DNA of 64,000 nucleotides, taken from positions 1,550,001-1,614,000 of the forward strand of contig OW818641.1 of assembly GCA_942492925.1 (NCBI GenBank), written 5' to 3'. The notes under the pieces were generated by a model, which had not been told where the DNA came from, did not search any database, and saw nothing but the letters and a program-made list of their open reading frames with translations. This document shows, piece by piece, positions 42,120 through 50,076 of the stretch. The DNA comes from QZKY01 sp942492925 (GTDB lineage: Bacteria; Pseudomonadota; Gammaproteobacteria; Burkholderiales; Burkholderiaceae_D). Position 1 is the first letter of the stretch; every line of letters starts with the position of its first letter. Both the position numbers and the translations under genes were made by a program.

Positions 42120-43164
42120 TTATAACAAAACCAACAAACCCCGCAACTCTGTCCCTCATTCCGGCAGACTGCTGGACCGTTGTCGTGAGCGAATGCGCTA
42201 TTTGCATTACAGCCTGCGCACCGAGCAAAGTTATGTGTACTGGATACGCTGGTTCATCCGCTGGCACGGGATGCGTCATCCGAAAGAGATGGGGAAACAG
42301 GCAGTTGAAGCCTTCTTGCTGATGCTGGCCAATGAAAGAAAGGTGTCCCGCTCCACCCACCGTCAAGCCTTGAGTGCCTTACTGTTTCTTTACGGGGAAG
42401 TTCTGGATATCAAGTTGCCCTGGATGGAAGAAATTGGCAGACCGGTTCCGACGAAACGCATTCCTGCCGTGCTTTCCGTTGAAGAAATGGGGCAAATTCT
42501 GGCACTGATGGATGGTGTTGTCGGCCTGCTGGCACGGCTCTTGTACGGTACTGGCATGCGATTGCAGGAAGCGTTGTCCTTGCGAGTGAAGGACGTTGAT
42601 TTTGACAGGCAGGTGATCATCGTACGAGAAGGCAAAGGCGCGAAAGATCGCGTCGTGATGCTGCCGCGCACATTGTTGAATCCCTTGCGCGAGCAACTTG
42701 CACATTCCAGGGCTGTCTGGGCTAACGATCGCAGTGCCTCTCTGCCCGGTGTCTTTTTGCCGCATGCGCTGGAGGCCAAGTACCCGCGCGCAGGTGAATC
42801 ATGGGCTTGGCACTGGGTATTTCCTTCGCCAACCCTGTCGCGCGATCCGCGTTCTGGCATTGTGCGCCGCCATCATCTTTATCCTGACCGCTTGCAACGG
42901 GCTTTGAAAATCTGCGTGGCTCAGGCTGGCATCGTCAAGCCTGTCAGTGCGCACACCTTGCGCCACAGTTTCGCTACCCATCTGCTACAGAGCGGAACGG
43001 ACATCAGAACCATTCAGGAATTGCTCGGCCATTCGGATGTAAGCACCACCATGATCTACACCCATGTCGTCAAAATGGCGCTCGGGAAGACAGCCAGCCC
43101 GCTGGATGCCCTGAAGCCATACACGAACATCCAGCACCCTGAGGTTTTCCATCCACCTCAATAA
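42112..43164 (+). CDS. intI: Integron integrase (tyrosine recombinase)
   Basis: A 350-aa site-specific recombinase that excises and inserts cassettes by acting on folded single-stranded attC and double-stranded attI. The SAM-like N-terminal domain carries RYLHYSLRTEQSYVYWIRWF (about residues 29-48). The catalytic domain has the R of TGMRLQEALSLR (about 147), the HTLRHSFATHLL box (about 285-296), LGHSDVSTTMIYTHV with the His and nucleophilic Tyr (about 305-319). The extra IntI patch that distinguishes integron integrases from XerC/D is present (AKYPRAGESWAWHWVFPSP and RRHHLYPDRLQRAL, about 222-262). Length and motifs are intact, so it should be active. Confidence 0.95.
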   Translation: MYSYNKTNKPRNSVPHSGRLLDRCRERMRYLHYSLRTEQSYVYWIRWFIRWHGMRHPKEMGKQAVEAFLLMLANERKVSRSTHRQALSALLFLYGEVLDIKLPWMEEIGRPVPTKRIPAVLSVEEMGQILALMDGVVGLLARLLYGTGMRLQEALSLRVKDVDFDRQVIIVREGKGAKDRVVMLPRTLLNPLREQLAHSRAVWANDRSASLPGVFLPHALEAKYPRAGESWAWHWVFPSPTLSRDPRSGIVRRHHLYPDRLQRALKICVAQAGIVKPVSAHTLRHSFATHLLQSGTDIRTIQELLGHSDVSTTMIYTHVVKMALGKTASPLDALKPYTNIQHPEVFHPPQ

Positions 43165-43199
43165 ATCTTTGACCAAAGCACAGTTTAAACATTTTTGTT

Positions 43200-43205
43200 T
43201 ATAAT
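43200..43205 (+). promoter_or_regulatory. Candidate -10 element of hicAB
   Basis: A perfect TATAAT lies 11 bp before the hicA start, with GGAG between. No good -35 sits 17 bp upstream. An 8-bp palindrome GTTTAAAC at 43183-43190 could be the HicB operator, as HicB proteins repress their own promoter. Confidence 0.45.
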
Positions 43206-43216
43206 GGAGTCGCGCC

Positions 43217-43393
43217 GTGAAACAAAGCGAATTTGTGAAATGGTTAAAACAGCACGGCGTGCGTTTTGATGACCGGGCAAACCACTTGAAGGTCACACTC
43301 AACGGCAAGGTTAGTTACTTGCCCAGGCACCCTGCCAAGGAGCTGAAAAAAGGACTGGTTGAGGGCGTGAAGAAACAACTGGGCATCAAATAA
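43217..43393 (+). CDS. hicA: HicA mRNA-interferase toxin
   Basis: A 58-aa toxin with the double-stranded-RNA-binding-like HicA fold that cleaves mRNA. It starts at a GTG with GGAG 7 nt upstream and reads MKQSEFVKWLKQHGVRF, then NHLKVTLNGKVSYLPRHPAKEL and KKQLGIK, matching HicA almost throughout. The catalytic His is in the N-H-L segment (residue 23). The start of hicB follows its stop after 17 bp. The frame is intact, so the toxin should be functional. Confidence 0.9.
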   Translation: MKQSEFVKWLKQHGVRFDDRANHLKVTLNGKVSYLPRHPAKELKKGLVEGVKKQLGIK

Positions 43394-43410
43394 TAGTGAT
43401 GGGGAAAAGC

Positions 43411-43830
43411 ATGAAATATCCCGCAAAATTTACCCCCGACAAAAAAGCTGGCGGCTTCGTGGTCACCTTCAGAGATATCCCTGAGGCGATAACGCAGGGC
43501 GATACTGAGGAAGAAGCCATGGCAATGGCCACTGAGGTGCTGGCGCTGGCCATGGAAGTGTATTTCGATGAAAGCCGTCCCGTGCCGATGCCCTCTCAGC
43601 CAAAACGCGGTGATCGCCTGATCGATTTGCCGCTCAGTCTCTCAGCAAAAGTGTTGTTGTTGAATGAAATGCTGGCACAGAAAGTTCGTCCGGCAGAACT
43701 GGCGCGTCGCCTTGAAACGACGCCGCAAGAAGTGAATCGCCTGATCGATTTGCGTCACACCACCAAGATTGACCGCATTGCGCAGGCGATGTCGGCATTA
43801 GGTAGAGAGTTTGAACTGCAGGTAGCGTGA
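43411..43830 (+). CDS. hicB: HicB antitoxin
   Basis: A 139-aa antitoxin with the partial RNase H-like HicB domain (MKYPAKFTPDKKAGGFVVTF, FRDIPEAITQGDTEEEAMAMA, residues 1-60) and a C-terminal helix-turn-helix (LARRLETTPQEVNRLIDL, about 95-112) for autoregulation. It neutralises HicA. The ATG at 43411 begins the normal family N-terminus; GTG/ATG at 43396 and 43399 are upstream options. The pair lies on the intI side of the integron, not within a cassette. Confidence 0.9.
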   Translation: MKYPAKFTPDKKAGGFVVTFRDIPEAITQGDTEEEAMAMATEVLALAMEVYFDESRPVPMPSQPKRGDRLIDLPLSLSAKVLLLNEMLAQKVRPAELARRLETTPQEVNRLIDLRHTTKIDRIAQAMSALGREFELQVA

Positions 43831-43862
43831 CATCCTCTCCTTTGTTCGTGCTGCACCGCCGT

Positions 43863-43967
43863 GATTCCCCTTCCAAATCATTTGTAGCGCAACGACGAGC
43901 CGAAGGCAGTACGAATAGTACGGCGAGGCGACATCAACAAAGCTACAAGTGATTTGGGATTGGAATC
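43863..43967. repeat. 105-bp inverted-repeat element at the hicB/suhB junction
   Basis: The arms at 43863-43888 and 43942-43967 match at 22 of 26 positions (GATTCC...CCAAATCA-TTGTAGC and its complement). Between them lies about 53 bp with an internal GTAC-GAATA-GTAC motif. The right arm reaches the suhB stop codon. The size and terminal repeats suggest a small non-autonomous element or a REP-like structure; it may also act as a terminator between the convergent hicB and suhB. A degenerate match to one arm (GATTCCAAATCACTTG) occurs at 38043-38058 between efp and earP. Confidence 0.65.
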
Positions 43968-44757
43968 AAGCGTAGGGCTTGAGCAAAGTAATCAGTTGAT
44001 GAAAGATGCGGGGGTTGCCCGCAATCACGTCACCCGATTCCAGATACCCCTGCTCGCCTGTGAAATCGCCGATGATGCCGCCCGCTTCGGCGATCAGCAG
44101 CGCACCGGCGGCCATATCCCATGCGTTCAGGCCTTTTTCGAAAAAGCCGTCGAGACGCCCTGCCGCCACATACGCCAGATCGAGCGCAGCCGAACCGGGA
44201 CGGCGCAAACCCTGGCATTTCTCGGTGAGGATCTTGAACATCGTCATGTACTCTTCCAGCTTGCCCAAGTCGCGCGCTGGAAAGCCGGTGCCGATCAGCG
44301 AATCGGCCAGTTTGTCGCATTTGGACACGCGCAAACGTTTGTCGTTCAGGAATGCGCCCTCACCTTTCGACGCCACGAAGAGATCGTTGCGGTTCGGATC
44401 GAAAATGACGGCCTGGGTCGTGACGCCCTTTTGCTGGAGCGCGATGGAAACGCAATATTGCGGAAAGCCGTGAATGAAGTTGGTGGTGCCGTCGAGCGGA
44501 TCGATGATCCAGACGTATTCGTTTTCTTCACTCGGATTGCCGGAAGCACCGGATTCTTCGGCCAGCACTGCATGGCCGGGATAGGCTTTGAGCAACACAT
44601 CGACAATGGCGCGTTCGGCGGCCTGGTCGATTTCCGTCACATAATCGTTTCGATTCTTCTCCGTCACTTTGATTTGACCGAGATCGAGCGAAGCGCGATT
44701 AATCACTGTCGCGCCGCGGCGGGCGGCCTTAACCGCCGTAATTAGCATGGGATGCAT
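43966..44757 (-). CDS. suhB: Inositol-1-monophosphatase SuhB
   Basis: A 263-aa Mg2+/Li+-sensitive phosphatase; SuhB also acts in rRNA antitermination complexes. Metal motifs are VTEIDQAAE (about residues 40-48), AEESG (about 66-70), WIIDPLDGTTNFIHG (about 83-97) and WDMAAGALLIAEAGG (about 213-227). It is divergent from trmJ, a frequent betaproteobacterial neighbour. Confidence 0.95.
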   Translation of the reverse strand: MHPMLITAVKAARRGATVINRASLDLGQIKVTEKNRNDYVTEIDQAAERAIVDVLLKAYPGHAVLAEESGASGNPSEENEYVWIIDPLDGTTNFIHGFPQYCVSIALQQKGVTTQAVIFDPNRNDLFVASKGEGAFLNDKRLRVSKCDKLADSLIGTGFPARDLGKLEEYMTMFKILTEKCQGLRRPGSAALDLAYVAAGRLDGFFEKGLNAWDMAAGALLIAEAGGIIGDFTGEQGYLESGDVIAGNPRIFHQLITLLKPYA

Positions 44758-44858
44758 AGTGCTTCCGTTAAAATGTCGTTTTCGTCACACAATGTGGCGA
44801 AGTACAAGAACAAGGCGCCGGGACAACCGACCCAAATGGCGCAAAAACGATATTGTAA

Positions 44859-45623
44859 ATGAACTCTCTAAATTCAACCAATTCCCCTATTTTCCAGCGC
44901 CTGCGTTTTGTGCTGGTGGAGACCTATCATCCCGGCAACATCGGTGCGGTCGCGCGCGCGATGAAAACCATGGGGTTTTCCGATCTGGTGCTGGTCAATC
45001 CGCATCAGGCTGATGTCGTGAGACACGAAGAGGCGCTGGCTTTTGCCAGCAGTGCAGACGATGTACTGACCAATGCGCGCATCGTCGACTCGCTCGATGA
45101 AGCACTGGAAGGCTGCGATTTCGCTGCCGCACTCAGCGCACGCCCGCGCGTCTTTTCGCCGCCGATACTCACCGCGCGTGAAGCGGCCAACCGGCTGGTG
45201 GGTGAAACCAACTTGCGCGCCGCGCTGGTCTTCGGCAGCGAACGTTATGGCCTACCGAACGAGGCCATCGAAAAATGCCATGCCCTCATCAACATTCCGG
45301 CAAATCCTGAATATTCTTCATTGAACATTGCGCAAGCCGTGCAATTGCTTGCGTATGAATGCCGTCTAGCTGAACTGGGCGATCAGTTGAATGAAACCGA
45401 GATCGGTTATCGGGGTAAACCCGCGAGCGTCGATCAAATCGACGGCATGATGGAGCACTTCATGGAAGCGCTCGTTGCCATCAATTATCTCGATCCGGAT
45501 AATCCAAAAACCTTGACGTCGCGCCTGCGGCGCCTGTTTGCACGAAACGGCCTGGAAATGGAAGAAATCAATATCCTGCGCGGGATTGCGAAGCAGATTT
45601 TGTGGAAGATGGAAAAGAAATGA
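44859..45623 (+). CDS. trmJ: tRNA (cytidine/uridine-2'-O-)-methyltransferase TrmJ
   Basis: A SPOUT methyltransferase of 254 aa that 2'-O-methylates position 32 of tRNAs. The trefoil-knot signatures are VLVETYHPGNIGAVARAMKTMG (pieces, about 18-39), LVFGSERYGLPNEAI (about 123-137) and SSLNIAQAVQLLAYE (about 148-162). Length is normal. Its stop abuts the stop of the convergent spermidine-synthase-like gene. Confidence 0.94.
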   Translation: MNSLNSTNSPIFQRLRFVLVETYHPGNIGAVARAMKTMGFSDLVLVNPHQADVVRHEEALAFASSADDVLTNARIVDSLDEALEGCDFAAALSARPRVFSPPILTAREAANRLVGETNLRAALVFGSERYGLPNEAIEKCHALINIPANPEYSSLNIAQAVQLLAYECRLAELGDQLNETEIGYRGKPASVDQIDGMMEHFMEALVAINYLDPDNPKTLTSRLRRLFARNGLEMEEINILRGIAKQILWKMEKK

Positions 45624-47672
45624 TTATTTCAGTATCTGGAATAGATTGTTGAAATCATCCGTCCACAACTGCAAGCCTTTTATCTCCTCGATGGGCGCCA
45701 GTTGCGGCGCAATGGCGGGATGGTTTTCCAGATCCCCGTTTTTCGTCATCAAGAACCAGTCCGACGAATAATGCGCCCGGCCATCTTCTGGTTCCACCAC
45801 CAGCATGCCATGCAGTTGCTTCTCGTCGGCGATTTGCTTGAGCACCGGTGCCAACTTGAGAAATTTGTTGCTGATGTGGAAGGCGATAATGCCATTCGGT
45901 TTCAAGTGACGCAGATACACGTCGACCGCTTGCGTCGTGGCCAGATGCGCCGGAATGGAATCGCTGGAAAACGCATCCACCACAATCAAATCGTAGGCTT
46001 GCGGCGCTTCCTGCTCCATCGCGAGTCGCGCATCGCCTAAAACCAAATCGATTTTTGCCTTGCTGCGCGAGAGGAAGGTGAAATGGCTTTGCGCCACTTC
46101 GATAACGTGCGGATTGATATCGTAAAAGCGCATGACATCGCCCGATCTGCCATAGACCGCAAGCGTACCCGTCCCCAAACCAATAACGCCGATGCGTCGA
46201 TTCGGATGTGTCAGCGTTTCCTGTGCCCGACCGACGCCCGAATCCGCGCGGTAGTAAGTCGTAGGGTCATCTTGCCGCTCCGCCGCGCGATATTGCTCGC
46301 CATGAATGATCACGCCGTGGATCAAGCGACGCACCGCCAGCTCTTCATCGGGTAACCCCACTTCCCGCACGCTCAAACTACCGTAAAAATTGCGCTTTTT
46401 AAGCACGATGCCATTGTCTAAGTGATCCTGATTCGTATACGCAAAATAGCCACCGAACCCGAGCAGCAGAACAAACAAACCCAGCAAAATTTTCCATTGG
46501 CGACGCAACAGCACAACCAGCACGCCCATCGTCATCACCAAACCAATGATGAATTCATAGTTCGCGTTGAACAGTTTGACCGCACCGATCCCCACGGCCA
46601 AACCGCCCAGCGCCCCGCCGAGAGACAGCATGAGATAAAAACGTGTCAAATATTCGGGAGGCGGTTTGCGCGCAGCCAGTTCGCCGTGAAAGAACATGCA
46701 GATGACAAAGAGGCCGAGCAAGGCCACGGGAATGCCGATCCTTATTTCCATTTCGATCAGCGTCCACGCCATGCCCGCAACCGACAACACCACCGGCACA
46801 ATGAACCATTTTCGCTTGTACCAGTTGCGCCCTTCAAAACAGAGAATGAAAGTCACCAGGTATAAGGACAGCGGCAATATCCACAGAAACGGCACCGATG
46901 CCAAATCGTGCGTGATGTGATTCGTCACAGCGAGCAGCATGAATGCGCCCATCGCGGAAAACAGCAGCCAGGTCAGCTGTTCCCATCGCGTGGGGGTAGG
47001 CGCGTGGGGAAGTCTGGGAGCTGACGTTATGATCGGTGACGATTTGTCCTTGTTTGAATCCTCATTGGATTCATCATTGTGAATCGCTGCCGGTTGACGC
47101 ACAGTCAATCGCGCCGAGGCGCCACACGCAACAACGAACAGCAAATACACGCCGCTCCACGTCCAGGCCTGCGTCTGCGTTTTCACCCACGGTTCGATCA
47201 AGAAAGGGTATGCCAACAACGCCAGCAAGGAGGCGAGATTGGAAAGTGCGTAGAGTCGATAGACCGTTGTGCGTGAATAGCCACGCACAAACCAGGCTTG
47301 CACCAACGGTCCCGTCGTCGACAACAGAAAATACGGCAAACCAATGGTCGCCGTCAGCAATCCCAGAATGCGCCAGCTTGGGTCATCACTGCCTGCCGGT
47401 TTCCAGCCGACATTGGCAATGATCGGCAAACTGATGAGACTTAACAGCAGCAAGGCTGCGTGAATGACCGCCTGTTTGCGAACGGGAAAGCGTCGCGCAA
47501 TCCAGTCGGCATACGCGTACCCTGCAAACAATACGCACTGGAAAAACACCATGCAGGTGGTCCACACCGCAGACGATCCACCGAACCAGGGCAAGATTTG
47601 CTTCGCGATAATCGGCTGAACCAGAAACAGCAGGAAAGCGCTGACGAAGATCGTGAAAGCGTAGAGAAACAT
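45624..47672 (-). CDS. Fused membrane / spermidine-synthase-like protein
   Basis: A 682-aa protein. The first about 430 residues hold roughly 11-12 hydrophobic helices of MFS-like type. The C-terminal 230 residues form a spermidine-synthase-like Rossmann domain (GVIGLGTGTLAVYG near 490, DLVLGDARLAME near 545, YDLIVVDAFSSDSIPAHL near 560). These fused proteins are common in proteobacteria, but their reaction is not known; polyamine synthesis is not established. It includes an extra Asn/Asp/Ser-rich linker at about 200-225. Confidence 0.85.
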   Translation of the reverse strand: MFLYAFTIFVSAFLLFLVQPIIAKQILPWFGGSSAVWTTCMVFFQCVLFAGYAYADWIARRFPVRKQAVIHAALLLLSLISLPIIANVGWKPAGSDDPSWRILGLLTATIGLPYFLLSTTGPLVQAWFVRGYSRTTVYRLYALSNLASLLALLAYPFLIEPWVKTQTQAWTWSGVYLLFVVACGASARLTVRQPAAIHNDESNEDSNKDKSSPIITSAPRLPHAPTPTRWEQLTWLLFSAMGAFMLLAVTNHITHDLASVPFLWILPLSLYLVTFILCFEGRNWYKRKWFIVPVVLSVAGMAWTLIEMEIRIGIPVALLGLFVICMFFHGELAARKPPPEYLTRFYLMLSLGGALGGLAVGIGAVKLFNANYEFIIGLVMTMGVLVVLLRRQWKILLGLFVLLLGFGGYFAYTNQDHLDNGIVLKKRNFYGSLSVREVGLPDEELAVRRLIHGVIIHGEQYRAAERQDDPTTYYRADSGVGRAQETLTHPNRRIGVIGLGTGTLAVYGRSGDVMRFYDINPHVIEVAQSHFTFLSRSKAKIDLVLGDARLAMEQEAPQAYDLIVVDAFSSDSIPAHLATTQAVDVYLRHLKPNGIIAFHISNKFLKLAPVLKQIADEKQLHGMLVVEPEDGRAHYSSDWFLMTKNGDLENHPAIAPQLAPIEEIKGLQLWTDDFNNLFQILK

Positions 47673-47754
47673 GGCGTGCGCGCAATGAATGGAATACCGG
47701 ATTGTACCGGTGGCGCACTCGCAATGCTTATATTTTTATGTCACACCGAGAGTT

Positions 47755-48414
47755 CTAACCAAAGGCTCTCAACAGTCCGACAGCTAACCCCTCCAGCGCA
47801 AAATCCTCGCGCCCTTCTTCGACCGTGATCAATTCGAAATCCGGATTTTCCGGATGCAGTTCGATCCGTGAACCGGTTTTATTCAAACGCTTGACCGTCA
47901 CATCATCACCGAGACGCGCCACCACAATCTGTCCGTTGCGCGCCTGATCAACTTTTTTCACGGCGAGCAAATCGCCATCCAAAATGCCAACATCCCGCAT
48001 CGACATGCCACGCACCTTCAACAGGTAATCCGGCTTTTGCGAAAACATCGCCGGATCGACTGTGTAAGTCGTTTCGATGTGCTCCTGCGCAAGGATCGGC
48101 GAACCGGCCGCGACGCGCCCTACCAGCGGCAAAGTCAATTGCTGCAAGGCCGCATGCGGCAACGTCATCTGTCCCATTGGCAAACCGCCCCGTTCCTGCG
48201 TGGATTCACGCAAACGGATGCCGCGCGACGTGCCCGGTGCAATCGTGATGGCGCCCTTGCGCGCGAGGGCCTGAAGATGCTCTTCCGCCGCGTTGATGGA
48301 ACGAAATCCCAGTTCGGCTGCAATTTCGGCGCGTGTCGGGGGAAAACCTGTATTCTCGATGGCTGTTTTAATAAGTTCGAGAATTTGCTGTTGTCTTGCA
48401 GTTAATTTAATCAT
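47755..48414 (-). CDS. lexA: SOS repressor LexA
   Basis: LexA (219 aa) represses the SOS regulon and cleaves itself when stimulated by RecA filaments. The winged-helix DNA-binding domain is at the N-terminus (LTARQQQILELIKTAIEN, then GFPPTRAEIAAELGF with the recognition helix). The cleavage site is in RVAAGSPI (about residue 105), the catalytic Ser in RGMSMRDVG (about 140) and the catalytic Lys in the VVARLGDDVTVKR region (about 180). Two perfect LexA boxes lie 43-75 bp before the start, so it represses itself. It should also control the integron integrase 5 kb away. Confidence 0.97.
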   Translation of the reverse strand: MIKLTARQQQILELIKTAIENTGFPPTRAEIAAELGFRSINAAEEHLQALARKGAITIAPGTSRGIRLRESTQERGGLPMGQMTLPHAALQQLTLPLVGRVAAGSPILAQEHIETTYTVDPAMFSQKPDYLLKVRGMSMRDVGILDGDLLAVKKVDQARNGQIVVARLGDDVTVKRLNKTGSRIELHPENPDFELITVEEGREDFALEGLAVGLLRAFG

Positions 48415-48456
48415 ATCCCCGTCCTTCGCTGTTGGCCACCCATTTCATACAGCAAG

Positions 48457-48489
48457 CTGTTTATATCAACAGACTGTATTTTTATACAG
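48457..48489 (-). promoter_or_regulatory. Two adjacent LexA boxes upstream of lexA
   Basis: Both boxes match CTGT-N8-ACAG perfectly: 48457-48472 (CTGTTTATATCAACAG) and 48474-48489 (CTGTATTTTTATACAG), separated by one base. Tandem boxes are typical of lexA autoregulation. They also lie about 104 bp upstream of the divergent sugar-transferase start and might affect it. Confidence 0.92.
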
Positions 48490-48592
48490 CTTTTGTGAAA
48501 ATGCAAGCTTTCTGTGGCGGTGATTGAATTGGTATCCCAGCCAACCTGCAACTGATAAAATCGCGTGCGCTGTGCACTCACTTCATCTCCTT

Positions 48593-49153
48593 ATGAAACG
48601 TCTTTTCGACATTGTTTTGGCTTTAATCGCGTCAGCCATCCTCGCGCTTCCTATCCTTCTTGTCGCCATCTTGGTCAAAATGACATCGAGAGGTCCTGCG
48701 CTTTACTGGTCTGACCGGGTCGGCAAGGACAATTCGATTTTTCGCATGCCGAAATTTCGAACCATGCGTATCGACACCCCGGCCGTCGCCACCCACTTGC
48801 TCTCTGATCCTGCCAAATACCTGACGCCCTGCGGCTCTTTCTTGCGTACATCCAGTCTGGACGAACTGCCGCAACTCTGGAGCATTCTCAGGGGCGACAT
48901 GAGTTTTGTCGGACCTCGACCCGCGCTTTTCAACCAAGATGATTTAATTGGATTACGCACCGAATGCGGTGTCTCTCGCCTTGTTCCCGGTCTGACCGGC
49001 TGGGCACAAATCAACGGCCGGGACGAACTGCCAATTCCGGAAAAAGTGAAACTTGACGAGGAGTATCTCAAGCGTCAATCCTTCATGACAGACATCAAAA
49101 TTCTGTCGCTGACATTTCTGAAAGTCGTTCAACGAGATGGGGTAACACATTAA
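48593..49153 (+). CDS. Undecaprenyl-phosphate sugar-1-phosphate transferase
   Basis: A 186-aa priming glycosyltransferase of the bacterial sugar transferase family (WcaJ/PglC-like small form). It has an N-terminal membrane helix (about residues 8-30), KFRTMR (about 54-59), TSSLDELPQLWSILRGDMSFVGPRP (pieces, about 85-110) with the catalytic D-E pair, and PGLTGWAQINGRDELP (about 132-147). Small forms lack the four extra helices of WbaP. No other exopolysaccharide gene is adjacent, so it is an orphan here. I use the ATG at 48593 (MKRLFDIVLAL). Confidence 0.88.
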   Translation: MKRLFDIVLALIASAILALPILLVAILVKMTSRGPALYWSDRVGKDNSIFRMPKFRTMRIDTPAVATHLLSDPAKYLTPCGSFLRTSSLDELPQLWSILRGDMSFVGPRPALFNQDDLIGLRTECGVSRLVPGLTGWAQINGRDELPIPEKVKLDEEYLKRQSFMTDIKILSLTFLKVVQRDGVTH

Positions 49154-49240
49154 ATGCAAATGTTGCATTTCTATCACACACAACCTGCACTGACTGCCCC
49201 CTTCGAGCGCCATTTTTAAAAGTTTCCCCAATTCAACGCG

Positions 49241-49269
49241 TTGAATTTCCAGTCATTTCTGGGTATAAT
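49241..49269 (+). promoter_or_regulatory. Sigma-70 promoter of the rpsF operon
   Basis: TTGAAT (-35, 49241-49246) and a perfect TATAAT (-10, 49264-49269) are exactly 17 bp apart. The expected transcript start near 49276 gives a leader of about 70 nt before rpsF. Confidence 0.85.
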
Positions 49270-49285
49270 TGCCGGCTTTCCTCTT

Positions 49286-49313
49286 CCCACACTCGTCTTG
49301 ACGCCGAGGTGGG
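49286..49313 (+). promoter_or_regulatory. S6:S18-type leader hairpin of rpsF
   Basis: In the leader, CCCAC (49286-49290) pairs with GTGGG (49309-49313), then CTC with GAG and GTC with GAC, leaving a GCC/CCG bulge on the 3' side. A stem with bulged CCG before GAGGTGG is the known mRNA element bound by the S6:S18 complex for feedback control in many bacteria. The assignment is by eye. Confidence 0.65.
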
Positions 49314-49344
49314 CGATTTTTCAATCTGTCCATAAGGAGATTAC

Positions 49345-49722
49345 ATGCGTCATTATGAAATTGTATTTATCGTGCACCCTGATCAAAGCGAGCAAGTTCC
49401 CGCAATGATCGAACGCTACAAAAATACGGTCACCACGCGCGGCGGCAAAATCCACCGCGTAGAAGACTGGGGCCGTCGTCAGTTGGCTTATATGATCCAG
49501 AAGCTCGCGAAAGCACACTATGTGTGCATGAATATCGAGTGCGATGGCGAAACGCTGGCTGAAATTGAAACCGCATTCAAGTTTAACGATGCGGTACTGC
49601 GCCACCTCACCGTCAAAATGAAACATGCAGAAACCGCCCCTTCCCCGATGATGAAATCGGTGCAAAAGGAAGAGTCGGCCAAGCAGCGCAACACTGAAGC
49701 AGCGGCACCAGCCGAAGCTTGA
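49345..49722 (+). CDS. rpsF: 30S ribosomal protein S6
   Basis: S6 (125 aa) begins MRHYEIVFIVHPDQSEQVP, typical of the family, with GRRQLAYMIQKLAKAHYV near residues 50-67 and an acidic, Ala-rich tail. AAGGAG lies just before the ATG. It heads the rpsF-priB-rpsR-rplI operon and binds S18. Confidence 0.98.
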   Translation: MRHYEIVFIVHPDQSEQVPAMIERYKNTVTTRGGKIHRVEDWGRRQLAYMIQKLAKAHYVCMNIECDGETLAEIETAFKFNDAVLRHLTVKMKHAETAPSPMMKSVQKEESAKQRNTEAAAPAEA

Positions 49723-49747
49723 GCGCATTTGACGGAAAGGACGTGAA

Positions 49748-50038
49748 CTGAATCCTGAGAACCGACTTCAACTGGCTGCCAGCATCGTGGAGCGCGACGT
49801 GTTGCGCTATACCCCGGCAGGCATCCCGATTGTGACGGCGAAATTGCTGCACAGTTCCAAGCAAGTTGAAGCAGGCATTGAACGACTGGTTGAATTGGAA
49901 GTCCCTGCAATCGCCTCAGGCGAAATAGCCGGAAAGTTCAATCAGGCTGACATGAGCGAAATCTATCGCTTCAGCGGATTCATGGCACGCAAGAGCCGCA
50001 ACAGTAAAAGCCTCGTATTTCACATTATTGATTTTTAG
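49748..50038 (+). CDS. priB: Primosomal replication protein N (PriB), apparent CTG start
   Basis: A 96-aa single OB-fold protein that binds ssDNA and PriA in replication restart. The coding frame extends upstream of the GTG at 49787 with clear family sequence (NPENRLQLAASIVERDVLRY), so that GTG is internal. The only plausible initiator in frame is a CTG at 49748, preceded by AAGGA with a 6-nt spacer. The core RYTPAGIPIVTAKLLHSS and RFSGFMARKSRNSKSLVFHI segments fit PriB. Its place between rpsF and rpsR is standard in betaproteobacteria. Confidence 0.9.
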   Translation: MNPENRLQLAASIVERDVLRYTPAGIPIVTAKLLHSSKQVEAGIERLVELEVPAIASGEIAGKFNQADMSEIYRFSGFMARKSRNSKSLVFHIIDF

Positions 50039-50076
50039 CCGCTACACTGACTAGCGCACATATTTAGGAGCCCAAA

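Larger units (their letters stand above)
40961..43164. mobile_element. Chromosomal integron: intI, attI and two gene cassettes
   Basis: All defining parts are present in the canonical order. The integrase (42112-43164, plus) is divergent from attI (about 41992-42056). Cassette 1 (41453-41997, 545 bp) and cassette 2 (40967-41452, 486 bp) are both oriented leftward and each is ended by an attC. Core sites read GTTAGGT (attI), GTTAGAA (attC1) and GTTAAAT (attC2). No second integrase, transposase or resistance gene is seen, so it looks like a resident chromosomal integron and not a class 1 mobile one. It interrupts the interval between rhlE and suhB. Confidence 0.9.
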
